Assembly: GCF_002272075.1 (NCBI RefSeq)
Contig: NZ_NPBJ01000002.1
Location: 1-64,000, forward strand
DNA from: Terribacillus saccharophilus
GTDB lineage: Bacteria; Bacillota; Bacilli; Bacillales; Amphibacillaceae
DNA: 64,000 nucleotides
Direction: 5' to 3'
Shown piece after piece: positions 41,856 to 51,066 of the stretch. Position 1 is the first letter of the stretch, and each line of letters opens with the position of its first letter. Both the position numbers and the translations under genes were made by a program. The notes under the pieces are model-generated. The model worked only from the letters and a program-made list of their open reading frames with translations. It was not told the DNA's origin and ran no database searches.

Positions 41856-41985
41856 CTAATTTTTTATTCTGAATTTATTAGTAAGAGAAATGATACCAAC
41901 AAGGATACAAGTAGAGCCGATCAGCTTTACAGCACCTGCCGACTGTTTGATAGGATGAGCTACTATCGTATCCAGGATTGGTTAG
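41856..41985 (-). pseudogene. Possible remnant of a membrane protein gene
   Basis: On the minus strand, a frame without start codon encodes LDTIVAHPIKQSAGAVKLIG followed by a hydrophobic STCILVGIISL segment and TAG. This looks like the C-terminal helix of a small transporter of the DMT/SMR type. It is blocked upstream by a stop. No complete gene is present, so it is best read as a decayed fragment, with low certainty. The rest of the 265-base gap shows nothing. Confidence 0.25.
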
Positions 41986-42049
41986 TTTAAATTGGGTATT
42001 TTTGTAAGGTTATAATTATGATAAAGTTTGTTTATAAAGGGGGAGTAAG

Positions 42050-42487
42050 TTGAAGAAAATCATTTTTCTATTGTTATTGGTCTTTATAGCAGGTTGTGAG
42101 ACAGAGCTTGAGCCAAGTAAGTATGCAGATGAATTGAAGTCTGCAAAGGACATACTGCTCGAAATAGAAGATGACAGCTTAAAAACGGAAGATGGTTTTA
42201 AATTTCATATAAAAAACAATAGCGAATATCCCATTGCTATAGGTCGTGAATATGTACTTGAAATATATGATAAGAAGAAAGAAGAATGGTTACAGATACC
42301 GTTTAAAGACAATATGGGTTTTCAAGAGGATGGCATATTCATTGATTCTGGTACTGAAATAAGCTTTTTTGCATCGTTCGATATTTTCAATTACAACTTT
42401 CCAAAGGGTGATTACCGCATTATAAAGGTTCTGTCTTCAGAAGGAGATGGAATTTTATTGTATGATGATTTCAAAATTGATAAGTAA
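42050..42487 (+). CDS. Lipoprotein with immunoglobulin-like domain
   Basis: The protein has 145 residues from a TTG after GGGGGAG. The signal peptide ends in the lipobox IAGC with Cys15, so the mature protein is anchored on the outer membrane face. The rest is a beta-sandwich: KFHIKNNSEYPIAIGREYVL, EEWLQIPF and PKGDYRIIKVL resemble Big_14-type bacterial Ig-like domains of Bacillus lipoproteins. No function is known. The epimerase gene starts 15 bases later. Confidence 0.7.
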   Translation: MKKIIFLLLLVFIAGCETELEPSKYADELKSAKDILLEIEDDSLKTEDGFKFHIKNNSEYPIAIGREYVLEIYDKKKEEWLQIPFKDNMGFQEDGIFIDSGTEISFFASFDIFNYNFPKGDYRIIKVLSSEGDGILLYDDFKIDK

Positions 42488-42502
42488 GAGAGGAGTCAGT
42501 AT

Positions 42503-43390
42503 ATGAAAAAAGTGGTTATAGCTGGAGGTACAGGTTTTATCGGGGAATTCTTTCAAAAGAGATTTCAGGAATTAGGATACGATGTCAGCATTATCTCAAG
42601 GCAAAAACAACATATCCATTGGAAAGATGGATTGTCCATTCAAAGAGCATTGGAAGGCGCCGAACTTCTCATCAACCTGGCAGGGAAATCTGTGAATTGC
42701 CGATACAATGAAACAAATAAGCAAGAAATTATGAATTCTCGGGTAGCAACAACGAAAATATTAGGGGAAGCTTTACAGTCCTGCAGCAATCCTCCTGAAT
42801 TATGGGTTAATAGCAGTACAGCAACCATTTATCGTCACGCTGAAGATCGTCCGATGACAGAAGCAGATGGGGAAATAGGTGCGGGCTTTTCTGTCGATGT
42901 TGCTACGAAATGGGAGGATACATTCTTTTCATATAAACTGCCTCAAACAAGACAAATAGCTTTGCGCATAGCTATTGTGTTGGGTAAAGGCGGCGGAGTC
43001 ATGACTCCGTACCGTAATTTAGTGCGTTTCGGTTTGGGTGGCATTCAGGGTTCAGGAAAGCAGATGTTTAGCTGGATACATATTGAAGACTTATTCCAAA
43101 TTCTACTCTTCTTGAGAGATAAGAAAGAGCTGAGCGGTGTTTTCAATTGTTCTGCACCACAACCTGTTACAAACCGAGAATTGATGCATAAACTGAGAAA
43201 TGAAATGAATGCTCCACTTGGTTTACCTGCACCGAAATGGATACTGGAGATAGGGTCTATATTCATTCGGACTGAAACAGAGTTGGTACTGAAAAGCCGT
43301 TGGGTCATTCCTGATCGATTAGAACGTGAAGGTTACAACTTCAGATTTAAAACACTTGAACATACGTTACAAGACATTTTGCATGCATGA
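42503..43390 (+). CDS. TIGR01777 family SDR-type epimerase
   Basis: This 295-residue protein is an atypical short-chain dehydrogenase of the SDR39U1/YfcH type. The nucleotide site GGTGFIG lies at residues 8-14. The family phrases ELLINLAGKSVNCRY, NSSTATIYRHAEDRPMTE and SWIHIEDLFQILLFL follow, and a DUF1731-like C-terminal part is present. The substrate is unknown. It may be co-transcribed with the lipoprotein gene before it. Confidence 0.88.
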   Translation: MKKVVIAGGTGFIGEFFQKRFQELGYDVSIISRQKQHIHWKDGLSIQRALEGAELLINLAGKSVNCRYNETNKQEIMNSRVATTKILGEALQSCSNPPELWVNSSTATIYRHAEDRPMTEADGEIGAGFSVDVATKWEDTFFSYKLPQTRQIALRIAIVLGKGGGVMTPYRNLVRFGLGGIQGSGKQMFSWIHIEDLFQILLFLRDKKELSGVFNCSAPQPVTNRELMHKLRNEMNAPLGLPAPKWILEIGSIFIRTETELVLKSRWVIPDRLEREGYNFRFKTLEHTLQDILHA

Positions 43391-43510
43391 ACTGTCTGCA
43401 AGAATAAAACTTCGGGTTACGATGTATCTTCTTATGAAAAGATATTGTACTTGAACAGAATTCGCTAGAAATGAAATTCAGAGAAATGTAACCAATGTTT
43501 ACTAACATCC

Positions 43511-43541
43511 TAAAAGAACTTCTACAGAGGTTCTTTTATCT
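43511..43541 (+). terminator. Terminator before the GH30 gene
   Basis: TAAAAGAAC (43511-43519) and GTTCTTTTA (43530-43538) form a perfect 9-bp stem with a T-rich 3' side. It ends the epimerase transcript. The rest of this 270-base gap holds no gene. Confidence 0.75.
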
Positions 43542-43662
43542 TTTAAATGCTAAATAACTTAGTAAACAATTCAGGAGCTTGGTACCTACAAAATGTAAGC
43601 GCTTTATTTTATGATGAATAGTATAGTGAATGGCTTACCAATTGAAGGGAAGGATGTAGCCA

Positions 43663-45575
43663 ATGCGTTTACTTAAGCGAATTTCGAAACCTTTTTTCAT
43701 TGTTCTTATTGCTTTTCTTATTATGTCGATGAATCCTGGCTTAAAGCAGGCCAAAACTAAGCAAGAAGAAGTGAAGGTATGGTTTAGCTCAGAAAATGCT
43801 CCGGCTGACAGAAGCTGGTACGATGGACCAAAAGAAATAACATATAAGTTGGATCAGCAGCAATCTATCAACATAACGAAAGAAGAGGAAATCAACGGGA
43901 CAACAATCTTTGTAGACCCAGACAATCAGTATCAGGAGATGCTTGGGGTTGGTACTTCTTTAGAGGAGTCATCTATTTATAACTTGTCTAAAATGGCTCC
44001 AGGTAAGCGAAAACAAGTGCTGAAAGAGCTGTTTGATCCCAAAAAAGGAATTGGAATGGATGTTATTCGGATCACGATTGGAACCTCGGATTTTACCGCA
44101 CAAGATGCATTTTATACCTATAATGATATTCCTATCACAGAGACAGATTATGATTTAAGCGAGTTTTCGATTCAGCGTGATATTGACTTAAATATCGTTT
44201 CTACCCTAAAGGAAGCATTAAAGATAAATCCAGACATCAAAATATTTGCCTCACCTTGGAGTCCCCCAGCTTGGATGAAAACGAATAACAGCTTAATTGG
44301 CGGGCGGTTAGAAGAAAAGAATACAGAAGTACTTGCAGCTTATTATCGGAAATTCGTCCAATCATACGAAGCACAGGGAATTCCAATCTATGCGATGACA
44401 ATGCAAAATGAACCGCTGCTGGAGATCGATTATCCGAGTATGTATATGCCACCGGAACAGCAAAGAGAACTGGCGACTTTACTTCGAAATGAACTCGATA
44501 CCCATCATTTAGATACAAAACTATGGACATTTGATCATAACTTTACTGAAGCTTGGGATTACGTTACAACCGTTTTCGAAGACGAAGCAGCAGATGCATC
44601 GATAGATGGAATCGCATTTCACGATTATGCCGGTGACCCTAAATTAATGAGAGAAATTAGTCGTGCTTATTCGGATAAATCCATTCATCTTACTGAAAGG
44701 TCTGTCTGGGGGACTGCTGGAGCAGATCGGATTGCGCAATATTTTAGAAATGGTGCAGCAAGCTACAATGCATGGGTAACGATGCTTGATAGTAATATCA
44801 ACACCCATCATTGGATCGGTACTCCTGATCCAACAATGTTGATTCAGAATGCAGAAAACGTAAATAAGTATTGGAAGATACCAATCTATTATATGACTGG
44901 TAATTACTCAAAGTTTGTTGATCGTGGTGCGAAGCGGATTGACAGTAACTACGGATCTCGTGATTCCGTTACAAATGTTTCTTTTTTAAATCCCGACAAT
45001 TCCATCGTAACAGTGGTTATCAATCAGACAGGCAAAGCTCAAAAGTTCAGGGTTGTATCAGAAGGAAAGCAATTTGCTGCTACACTGCCAGCAGGAACAG
45101 TAGGGACCTATGAATGGCCGCGTCCTTCACAACAGGAAAACGATAATCTGATCGAAAACGGCAGCTTTGAAACAGGAACGTTAGATCAGTGGACGGAAAG
45201 AAATAATGGTGTTTCAGCACATAAAGCAGATGCAGATGAACCTTTTACTGGCATTTACAAACTTACACACTGGCACTCGGATGCTTATCAGCAGCAAAGC
45301 GCACAAAGGATTACAAACGTACCGGATGGCACCTATGAGGCAAGCGTTGGGTTCGCTCAGGCGGGGGTCAGAATAAACTGCACTTCTATGCAAATGATTA
45401 CAGTGGAGGTAAAAAAATAACTGAAATAGGCTCAAGCCCAGTGACAAGTTATACAAAGTACAAAATCGATGATATTCAGATTACCAACGGACAGGTTGAA
45501 GTTGGAGTATGTTCTGACGCTAAAGCTGGTAATTGGGCTGCATTTGACAGATTTGAACTAAAACAACTGAAATAA
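43663..45575 (+). pseudogene. GH30 family glycoside hydrolase with CBM, frameshifted near the C-terminus
   Basis: The readable frame of 585 residues has a signal or anchor segment (FFIVLIAFLIMSMNPG), a GH30 catalytic barrel and the start of a C-terminal carbohydrate-binding module. The acid/base Glu250 lies in MTMQNEPLL and the nucleophile Glu345 in IHLTERSVWG, so the catalytic domain is complete. Relatives act on glucosylceramide, beta-1,6-glucan or xylan; the exact substrate is open. At the G5 run 45363-45367 the frame leaves the CBM sequence. Adding one G restores it: GGQNKLHFYANDYSGGKK, then YKIDDIQITNGQVEVGV and GNWAAFDRFELKQLK, ending at 45575. As given, translation stops at 45420 with a foreign tail. 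Confidence 0.8.
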
Positions 45576-45588
45576 ACAAGTAATCCAT

Positions 45589-45619
45589 TAAAGGACTGCT
45601 TTTAGAGTGGTCCTTTTTA
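45589..45619 (+). terminator. Terminator after the GH30 gene
   Basis: AAAGGAC (45590-45596) and GTCCTTT (45610-45616) form a 7-bp stem with a T tract. It lies just after the restored GH30 stop, which supports the longer gene. Confidence 0.75.
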
Positions 45620-45809
45620 TCTTCAATAGATATGAGATGGCAGTTTAATTGCTTATTTGTATCCTGTTGTATTACTTTACCCTCTCATAGGGCAAATAAA
45701 TTAAACAAGGAATTCAGCTAAGACATGCAGAAAAAGTAGTTAGGTAATGTTTGGTATTGCTCTAGTATTTTGTCACCGTTTAATTATCTCCAAACTGGGA
45801 GGGGCTTCT

Positions 45810-46295
45810 TTGCAATTATTTTTTAAATATAACTGGATGGTTAGAGATGAATGGTATCAATGGTGTGAAGACTTGAATGAAGAAGAACTGCTACTAGACC
45901 GTACGGGTGGAAAGGGAAGTATATTACATACACTTTTCCATATAGTTGATGTCGAATGGAGCTGGATTCGTCTCATACAAGACAAAACCGACTTCCAGGA
46001 CAGCTTCGATGCTTATAAGAGCTTGAAAAAGGTTCGAGAATTGAACGCTAATTTTCATTTAGAAGTAGAAAGCTTTGTTAACAAATGGGATGCTAATATG
46101 GAGGGACGTATATTTTACGATACCTTATCCGATGGAAGCGTTGTGACGGATACTTGGGGTGAAGTCATGCGACATATTATTGCTCATGAAATTCATCATA
46201 TCGGACAACTATCAATATGGGCAAGGGAAATCGGAAAAAGCCCAGTTTCTGCAAACTTCATAGGGCGGGGTCTTTCTTCGTACTCCAATAAATAA
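45810..46295 (+). CDS. DinB family protein
   Basis: The protein has 161 residues from a TTG at 45810, 6 bases after GGGAGGGG; the longer frame upstream lacks a ribosome site. It is a four-helix bundle with a probable metal site formed by the histidines of HTLFHIVDVEW and RHIIAHEIHHIGQLS. Relatives include thiol-dependent transferases (bacillithiol S-transferases) and damage-inducible proteins, but the substrate is unknown. A very strong terminator follows. Confidence 0.85.
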   Translation: MQLFFKYNWMVRDEWYQWCEDLNEEELLLDRTGGKGSILHTLFHIVDVEWSWIRLIQDKTDFQDSFDAYKSLKKVRELNANFHLEVESFVNKWDANMEGRIFYDTLSDGSVVTDTWGEVMRHIIAHEIHHIGQLSIWAREIGKSPVSANFIGRGLSSYSNK

Positions 46296-46346
46296 CACTG
46301 CATGTAATGCCTTTTGGAACGTCATACGTAGACTTTAAATATTTTT

Positions 46347-46397
46347 AAAATGGACCTGCTGGTGAACTATTCTATTCACCAGCAGGTCCATTTTTTT
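46347..46397 (+). terminator. Strong terminator, first of a related pair
   Basis: A perfect stem of about 20 bp (arms AAAATGGACCTGCTGGTGAA and its complement, 46347-46366 and 46375-46394, around an 8-base loop) ends in a T tract. A related hairpin lies at 46989-47036. Confidence 0.9.
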
Positions 46398-46484
46398 GCC
46401 TAAACATTTATGTCCAGTTTCCTTTTTAGCTGCATCAAGAAATGGAATTATATGTTAAAGTTATTTGAGGGGGGAGTTATCTTA

Positions 46485-46903
46485 ATGTATGAATTTAATC
46501 GTGCAGGATTTGGAATCAGGTTTTTCGCTAGTATCATCGACATGTTTATCCTTATATTCCTATCAGTATCCTGCTCTACTTTATACAGGGGGAATTTTCT
46601 ACTGAATGGTCAGATGGCTACTTATGGGATATTGGATATGTTATATATTTGACAGTACTTCCTGTTCTATGGAAAGGATATGTCATTGGAAAGCGACTTA
46701 TGGGAATTAAAATAAAACGAACAGACGGTGGAGATGTTACTTTTGCCAACATGATTCTTAGAGAGGTTATTGGCAATGGACTGCTGGTGTTTGTTACTTT
46801 AGGTATATCCTTACTGATTAGTGCTGTTATGGTGCTTGTGATGGAGGATAGGCGGGGTCTTCATGATTTGATAGGCGGTACTTATGTAGTTTACAGCCGA
46901 TAA
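46485..46903 (+). pseudogene. RDD family membrane protein, frameshifted
   Basis: The first frame starts at ATG 46485 after GGGGGGAG and has the RDD start RAGFGIRFFASIIDMFI. It leaves the family after LYRG and stops at 46650-46652. The continuation in another frame reads STEWSDGYLWDIGYVIYLTV, then GKRLMGIKIKRTDGG and RRGLHDLIGGTYVV, ending at 46903. One extra G in the G5 run 46588-46592 would join both into a normal RDD protein of about 139 residues with three helices. RDD proteins are small membrane proteins, some linked to ion transport. Confidence 0.75.
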
Positions 46904-46988
46904 TTAAGGAATGATTGATTTCTCAATTGCATAAGGGATAAAGTTAAGCTTATAACTGTCTGAGTATCTGTATTTGATTACAGATGAA

Positions 46989-47036
46989 TAGGACCATGCG
47001 GTGAACTGTTATGTTCATCCGCTGGTCCTATTTTTG
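46989..47036. terminator. Terminator, second of a related pair
   Basis: AGGACCATGCGGTGAAC and GTTCATCCGCTGGTCCT form an imperfect 17-bp stem with ATTTTTG after it. It can serve the RDD gene and, on the other strand, the SHMT-like gene. Its arms resemble those of the hairpin at 46347-46397 (GGACC, GGTGAA). Confidence 0.8.
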
Positions 47037-47046
47037 TTAGGAAACA

Positions 47047-48393
47047 TCAGTCAAAGCAATATTGTATCTTTTGGTACGGTTTTCGGAATTCAATGACCTC
47101 TTTACGAATGTTTTCAGGTGATTTTTTATCCTCTAGTACAGCTAATATGAAGTCTGCTATTGTTTCCATGTCTTTTTCTTTCATTCCTAATCTCGTCACT
47201 TCTGTAGTCCCGATACGTAATCCGCTCGGATAATCCCAATCCTCTGGCTGGTCACTTGGAATGAGGTTTTTGTTCGTTATGATATTTGCTTGTCCAAGTT
47301 TTTTGGCGATGTCTAGTCCGTTACCATAAGCACGAACATCTGCAATGACCTGATGTGTACGTGTAAAGCCTTTATGTGCTCCGAGCATCGTTACCCCTCG
47401 CTCCTGCAAAGCATTTCCTAATGCTTGAGCATTTTTAACAATTTGAGCCATATAGTCTTCACCAAAAGCGAGGAATTCGGCAGCTGCTGCGGCTAAAGCG
47501 GCTACACGATTCACTTGGTGTGTTGCAGCAAGAGCAGGGAAGATCGCATCTGTTATAGGTTTGTTGATTTCTGGATCATTCCAAACGATGATCCCGCTTT
47601 GCGGTCCGCTGAATGTTTTACCGGCTGATCCAGTCATGATTACTGCGCCTTCGCGAAGCGGATCCTGGAATTGCCCGCCGCCGATTAGGCCAAGCTGGTG
47701 TGCACCATCAAAGAATATTTTTCCGCCCCATTCCGCTACAACGGCAGACATTTCTTTCAGAGGGAATGGAAATAAAGTCATCGATGCTCCGAGTGATACA
47801 AGTTTTGGTTTGATTTCACGCGCTCTTGCAGCGAAAGCATCTAAATCAACGGTTAGCTCGTTCGGATCCATTGGAACATCATAAACATTCAATCCGCGTA
47901 TACCAGCAGGACCATCTTGACGGTTACTCGAATGACCTCCAGTTGGCTGCGGTATGGTCATGATATTATCGCCTGGCTTTGTTAATGCTGCATATACGGT
48001 AAGATTACCAAGCATACTTGCGACAAGACGGTGATCAGCGTAATTTGATTTGAATACCTTTTTTAGCAATTCTACGCAGAGGGATTCAATTTCATCGATA
48101 TGTTTCGTCCCGGAAAACCAGCGCTGTGTAGAACCAATGTGACCTTCAGCTGCTCGGGTACCTACTTCTGACGATAAAAGGTTTCTGACTGTGGGACTAG
48201 TCGGTGCTTCAGGAGCGAGTAGGTTAAGACATTCCTCTCCGCGCCAAATGGCATTGCGCTCCACGGCATTGATTACTTCTTGCTGCATCAAGCGAGGGGA
48301 TGAACATTTGTCGAGAATATCTCGCGCTTGTTGTAAAACGAATGGATCATGTACCTCAGACTGCAGAACTTGTTTATCACGAATAGTAACCAT
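47047..48393 (-). CDS. Serine hydroxymethyltransferase-like PLP enzyme
   Basis: The protein has 448 residues from the ATG at 48393, 6-7 bases after AAAGGGGT; an upstream in-frame start lies before that site. It belongs to the SHMT fold: GGHSSNRQDGPAGIRG replaces the usual substrate loop, IFFDGAHQLGLIGGGQF carries the PLP-binding Asp and His, and the PLP lysine lies in MTGSAGKTFSGPQSG. The differences from housekeeping GlyA (TTTHKTLRGPRGG) and the adjacent GntR gene suggest a dedicated amino-acid enzyme, such as an aldolase for beta-hydroxy or alpha-methyl amino acids, rather than the main folate enzyme. That is inference. Confidence 0.82.
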   Translation of the reverse strand: MVTIRDKQVLQSEVHDPFVLQQARDILDKCSSPRLMQQEVINAVERNAIWRGEECLNLLAPEAPTSPTVRNLLSSEVGTRAAEGHIGSTQRWFSGTKHIDEIESLCVELLKKVFKSNYADHRLVASMLGNLTVYAALTKPGDNIMTIPQPTGGHSSNRQDGPAGIRGLNVYDVPMDPNELTVDLDAFAARAREIKPKLVSLGASMTLFPFPLKEMSAVVAEWGGKIFFDGAHQLGLIGGGQFQDPLREGAVIMTGSAGKTFSGPQSGIIVWNDPEINKPITDAIFPALAATHQVNRVAALAAAAAEFLAFGEDYMAQIVKNAQALGNALQERGVTMLGAHKGFTRTHQVIADVRAYGNGLDIAKKLGQANIITNKNLIPSDQPEDWDYPSGLRIGTTEVTRLGMKEKDMETIADFILAVLEDKKSPENIRKEVIEFRKPYQKIQYCFD

Positions 48394-48414
48394 AAAAACT
48401 ACCCCTTTCCCAAA

Positions 48415-48440
48415 ACCAAAAACCAATATATCGGTTTGGT
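48415..48440 (-). promoter_or_regulatory. Putative GntR operator before the SHMT-like gene
   Basis: AACCAATATATCGGTT (48421-48436) is a 16-bp palindrome with one mismatched pair, about 30 bases upstream of the start codon. It lies within a wider inverted repeat (ACCAAAAACC and GGTTTGGT). Its core CAATATATC recurs just before the gntR gene. Confidence 0.6.
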
Positions 48441-48535
48441 GATTTTGTGTAATCGTAGCATGGAACAGGAGACAGCACTATTATCTTGTAAGAAGAAATG
48501 CCAATAAAAATTAAAGCCGCTTAAAGAAAGCAGCT

Positions 48536-49189
48536 TTAATTTGAAATGTCACTTGTGAGCTGACTAGATAAGCTCAGCCAGTTTTGTTTCATTAATTCTG
48601 GTAGATCGGTTTTGTTATTTTTGATGGACTGGATAATGTCGTGATGCTGTTTCACTGAATTCATCCCATCAAGTTCATTGAACTTTAGGAGTTCCAACCG
48701 TCTGATTTTAGACATTAGCCGTTCGAGCGCAACCAAAATCTCTGGATTATTGGATGCAATGAGAATGACTTCATGAAATTGATCATCTAGCTGGATTGCC
48801 TCTAATCGCTTCGCATTTTTAATGGCCAACTCAAAATCGCCATTTATCTTTTCCATAATCACTGCATGTTCTTCGGTTAGATAAGGAATTGCCAGACGGG
48901 CAGCTAGCTCATGGAGTGAAGCTACAACAGTGAAGGCATCTCTTGATTGGCTATTGTCAACTAAGCTGACTTTCGTTTCAGAACCAGGAGAAGATACAAT
49001 TAACCCCTCATCCTCTAATCGTTTTAATGCTTCTCTAACTGGAGTTCTGCTGACTCCGAATTCTTCTGCTAATACTTTGTCATTTACTCTTTCGCCAGGC
49101 TCAAGTTCTAAATTAATAATAGCGTTTCTTAATTGCTGATACACTTGATCACGTAATGATGTGCGATGGATTTGATTTATACTTTTCAT
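48536..49189 (-). CDS. GntR family regulator, FadR/FCD subfamily
   Basis: This 217-residue regulator has an N-terminal winged helix (LRDQVYQQLRNAIINLELEPG, then DKVLAEEFGVSRTPVREALK) and a C-terminal helical FCD domain with candidate metal or ligand histidines (DDQFHEVI, KQHHDII). It lies upstream of the SHMT-like gene on the same strand with its own start region. Operator-like sites before both genes share the core CAATATATC, so it probably controls itself and the SHMT-like gene, with the amino-acid substrate as effector. No ribosome site precedes the ATG at 49189. Confidence 0.88.
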   Translation of the reverse strand: MKSINQIHRTSLRDQVYQQLRNAIINLELEPGERVNDKVLAEEFGVSRTPVREALKRLEDEGLIVSSPGSETKVSLVDNSQSRDAFTVVASLHELAARLAIPYLTEEHAVIMEKINGDFELAIKNAKRLEAIQLDDQFHEVILIASNNPEILVALERLMSKIRRLELLKFNELDGMNSVKQHHDIIQSIKNNKTDLPELMKQNWLSLSSQLTSDISN

Positions 49190-49206
49190 AAAATCAATAT
49201 ATCACA
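49186..49206 (-). promoter_or_regulatory. Putative gntR operator and -10 box next to the start codon
   Basis: The core CAATATATC (49195-49203) matches the operator before the SHMT-like gene. On the minus strand the same bases read TATATTG, a possible -10 box only 6-7 bases before the ATG, so the transcript may be leaderless. There is no purine-rich ribosome site here. Confidence 0.4.
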
Positions 49207-49358
49207 TTTGAAAAACTTCCATAATAATCAAATGGGACGAATCGGTAATTCTTGCTCAGCATCTCTTTTGCAGCTCTTATCATTAGCAGTCCTAAATACA
49301 TGAAACATTTCTTTGCTTTATACCGTATAGTTAGTACGACAACAAAAGGAGGAACAGC

Positions 49359-51062
49359 ATGATTTTTCTAATCGCTTTAGCCAGTTTGGCTGGCTTTTTC
49401 CTTATTGCTCTAGCTGATTTAGCAGCTGGAGGAGGAAAGGCAAAGCTTAAGCAGTACGTGGCAGCAGGTATTGCCGCTTATATCATACTAATCATTATCA
49501 TCTACTTCGTATTACCAGCATTCATTATCCAAAATATCTTGTGGCTGAACACAATCGGTATCTTCTTTGCAGCTTTTCCGCTCTTTGGATCCAGAAAAAT
49601 GGAGAAGAAAACGAAGAATACTGGTATTGCTTTGGCAGGGATTCTTTTAACAGTTGTTTTAGTCGGAGCAGTCGTTTGTGTAATTGCTAATTTTGCTGTC
49701 TACAAGTCTACTTATGATAATGTCGTCAAATCGACAGAGGAAGAAGCAAAACCACTCGATGAAGATAAGACACCAATTGCAATTGCACCTAGCTCGGTCC
49801 GGAACAAGATGAACAAAAAAATGAGCGTCGTACCGGATACACAGCTCTATCACCTCGGCAGTCTACAGACGCAGACAGTTGGCGGTACGAATGAATACAT
49901 CGCACCTGTAGAATTTGACGGCTTCTTCAAATGGCTTAAAGGCGGGGAGACATCTGGGTACTTTGTTATTAATGCGACAGATCTAGGGGCGCAGCCTGAA
50001 TTTGTAGAAAATAAATTGTCTTATGTACCATCTGCCTACTTCCACAAAGATTTACAGCGGATTATTTATTCCCGTTATCCTTCCTACATCCAAGAGGGTG
50101 AGGCACGCTTGGAAATTGATGAAGAAGGAAAAGCATGGTACGTTCAGACAGTCTACCAGCCAAAGCTTTTCACTAAAAAAGCGAATGGCGACGATATTAA
50201 GGTTGTCGTTGTGAACCCGTACAATGGAGAGTCGAAGATTTACGATGCTGATCAAGCACCTGATTTTATTGAGAATACGATTTCTCCAGAAATGGCTAGT
50301 AAGCTCAATACGTATTACGGGGAGTACAGCGGAGGATTTTGGAACCGTCACTTCGGCAAAGCTGGCGTGAAGATTCCGAACGATAATGGAACGGAACATG
50401 GTGTGACAGCAGTATTCGCCGAAGATGGCAGCATCCAGTACTTCACCGATTTCAAATCACCCAAAGAGAATATCGACTCTGCTCTTGGCTACTCGATGGT
50501 AGATGGCCGAACAGGGGAAGTGACATTTTTCGGTGGTGAGAAGAACAATGGTATCATGGATTCCTCTGGTGCAGTGCAAGTAGTCGAGAAGGAATATCCC
50601 GAGAAAAAGTGGGAAGGGAAAATGCCGGTACTATACAATATTGACGGCAATCCGACCTGGGTAGTCAGCGTGCTCGATTCCAATGGTATTTTCAAGCAGT
50701 ATGCATACGTCCGAGCGGCTGATTCTGACTACGTCGTTTTTGGTGATAATGCGAAAAGTACATTGGAAGCGTATCGACTGCAGCTTAGCACAGATACGAG
50801 TACAGCAGAATCGACAGGTGATGCTCCTGTGCAGCAAGTGAGCGGAGAAGTGAATCGTCTCTTTATTTCCAGCGACAATGCCGGGGCGAAAACGATTCAA
50901 TTCTTGCTGAAGGATCAGGATGTTATCTACAGCATTAACTCCACTGATGCGCCATATGCAATCTTTCTGAAAGAGGGAGACCAAGTCAGCTTCGAGGCTG
51001 CTATGCAGGATGGGGCAGCATCAGCAACGATAGAGCAGATTTCAATTGAAGGATTGAATTAA
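49359..51062 (+). CDS. Large membrane-anchored protein of unknown function
   Basis: The protein has 567 residues, with strong ribosome site AAAGGAGG. Four hydrophobic helices fill the first 120 residues (starting MIFLIALASLAGFFLIAL; the last is ILLTVVLVGAVVCVIANF). The remaining 450 residues are predicted extracytoplasmic and beta-rich, with repeated KAWYVQTVY-, VTAVFAEDGSIQYFTD- and PTWVVSVLDSNGIFK-like strands. The C-terminal 90 residues form a separate small domain (EVNRLFISSDNAGAKT). I recognise no family. It stands before a DUF6366 gene and after its own long upstream region. Confidence 0.75.
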   Translation: MIFLIALASLAGFFLIALADLAAGGGKAKLKQYVAAGIAAYIILIIIIYFVLPAFIIQNILWLNTIGIFFAAFPLFGSRKMEKKTKNTGIALAGILLTVVLVGAVVCVIANFAVYKSTYDNVVKSTEEEAKPLDEDKTPIAIAPSSVRNKMNKKMSVVPDTQLYHLGSLQTQTVGGTNEYIAPVEFDGFFKWLKGGETSGYFVINATDLGAQPEFVENKLSYVPSAYFHKDLQRIIYSRYPSYIQEGEARLEIDEEGKAWYVQTVYQPKLFTKKANGDDIKVVVVNPYNGESKIYDADQAPDFIENTISPEMASKLNTYYGEYSGGFWNRHFGKAGVKIPNDNGTEHGVTAVFAEDGSIQYFTDFKSPKENIDSALGYSMVDGRTGEVTFFGGEKNNGIMDSSGAVQVVEKEYPEKKWEGKMPVLYNIDGNPTWVVSVLDSNGIFKQYAYVRAADSDYVVFGDNAKSTLEAYRLQLSTDTSTAESTGDAPVQQVSGEVNRLFISSDNAGAKTIQFLLKDQDVIYSINSTDAPYAIFLKEGDQVSFEAAMQDGAASATIEQISIEGLN

Positions 51063-51066
51063 ATTT

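Noticed and set aside
46649-46903. Separate small RDD-domain gene
   Set aside because: Its start has no ribosome site and the frame continues the upstream RDD sequence; one frameshifted gene explains both parts better.
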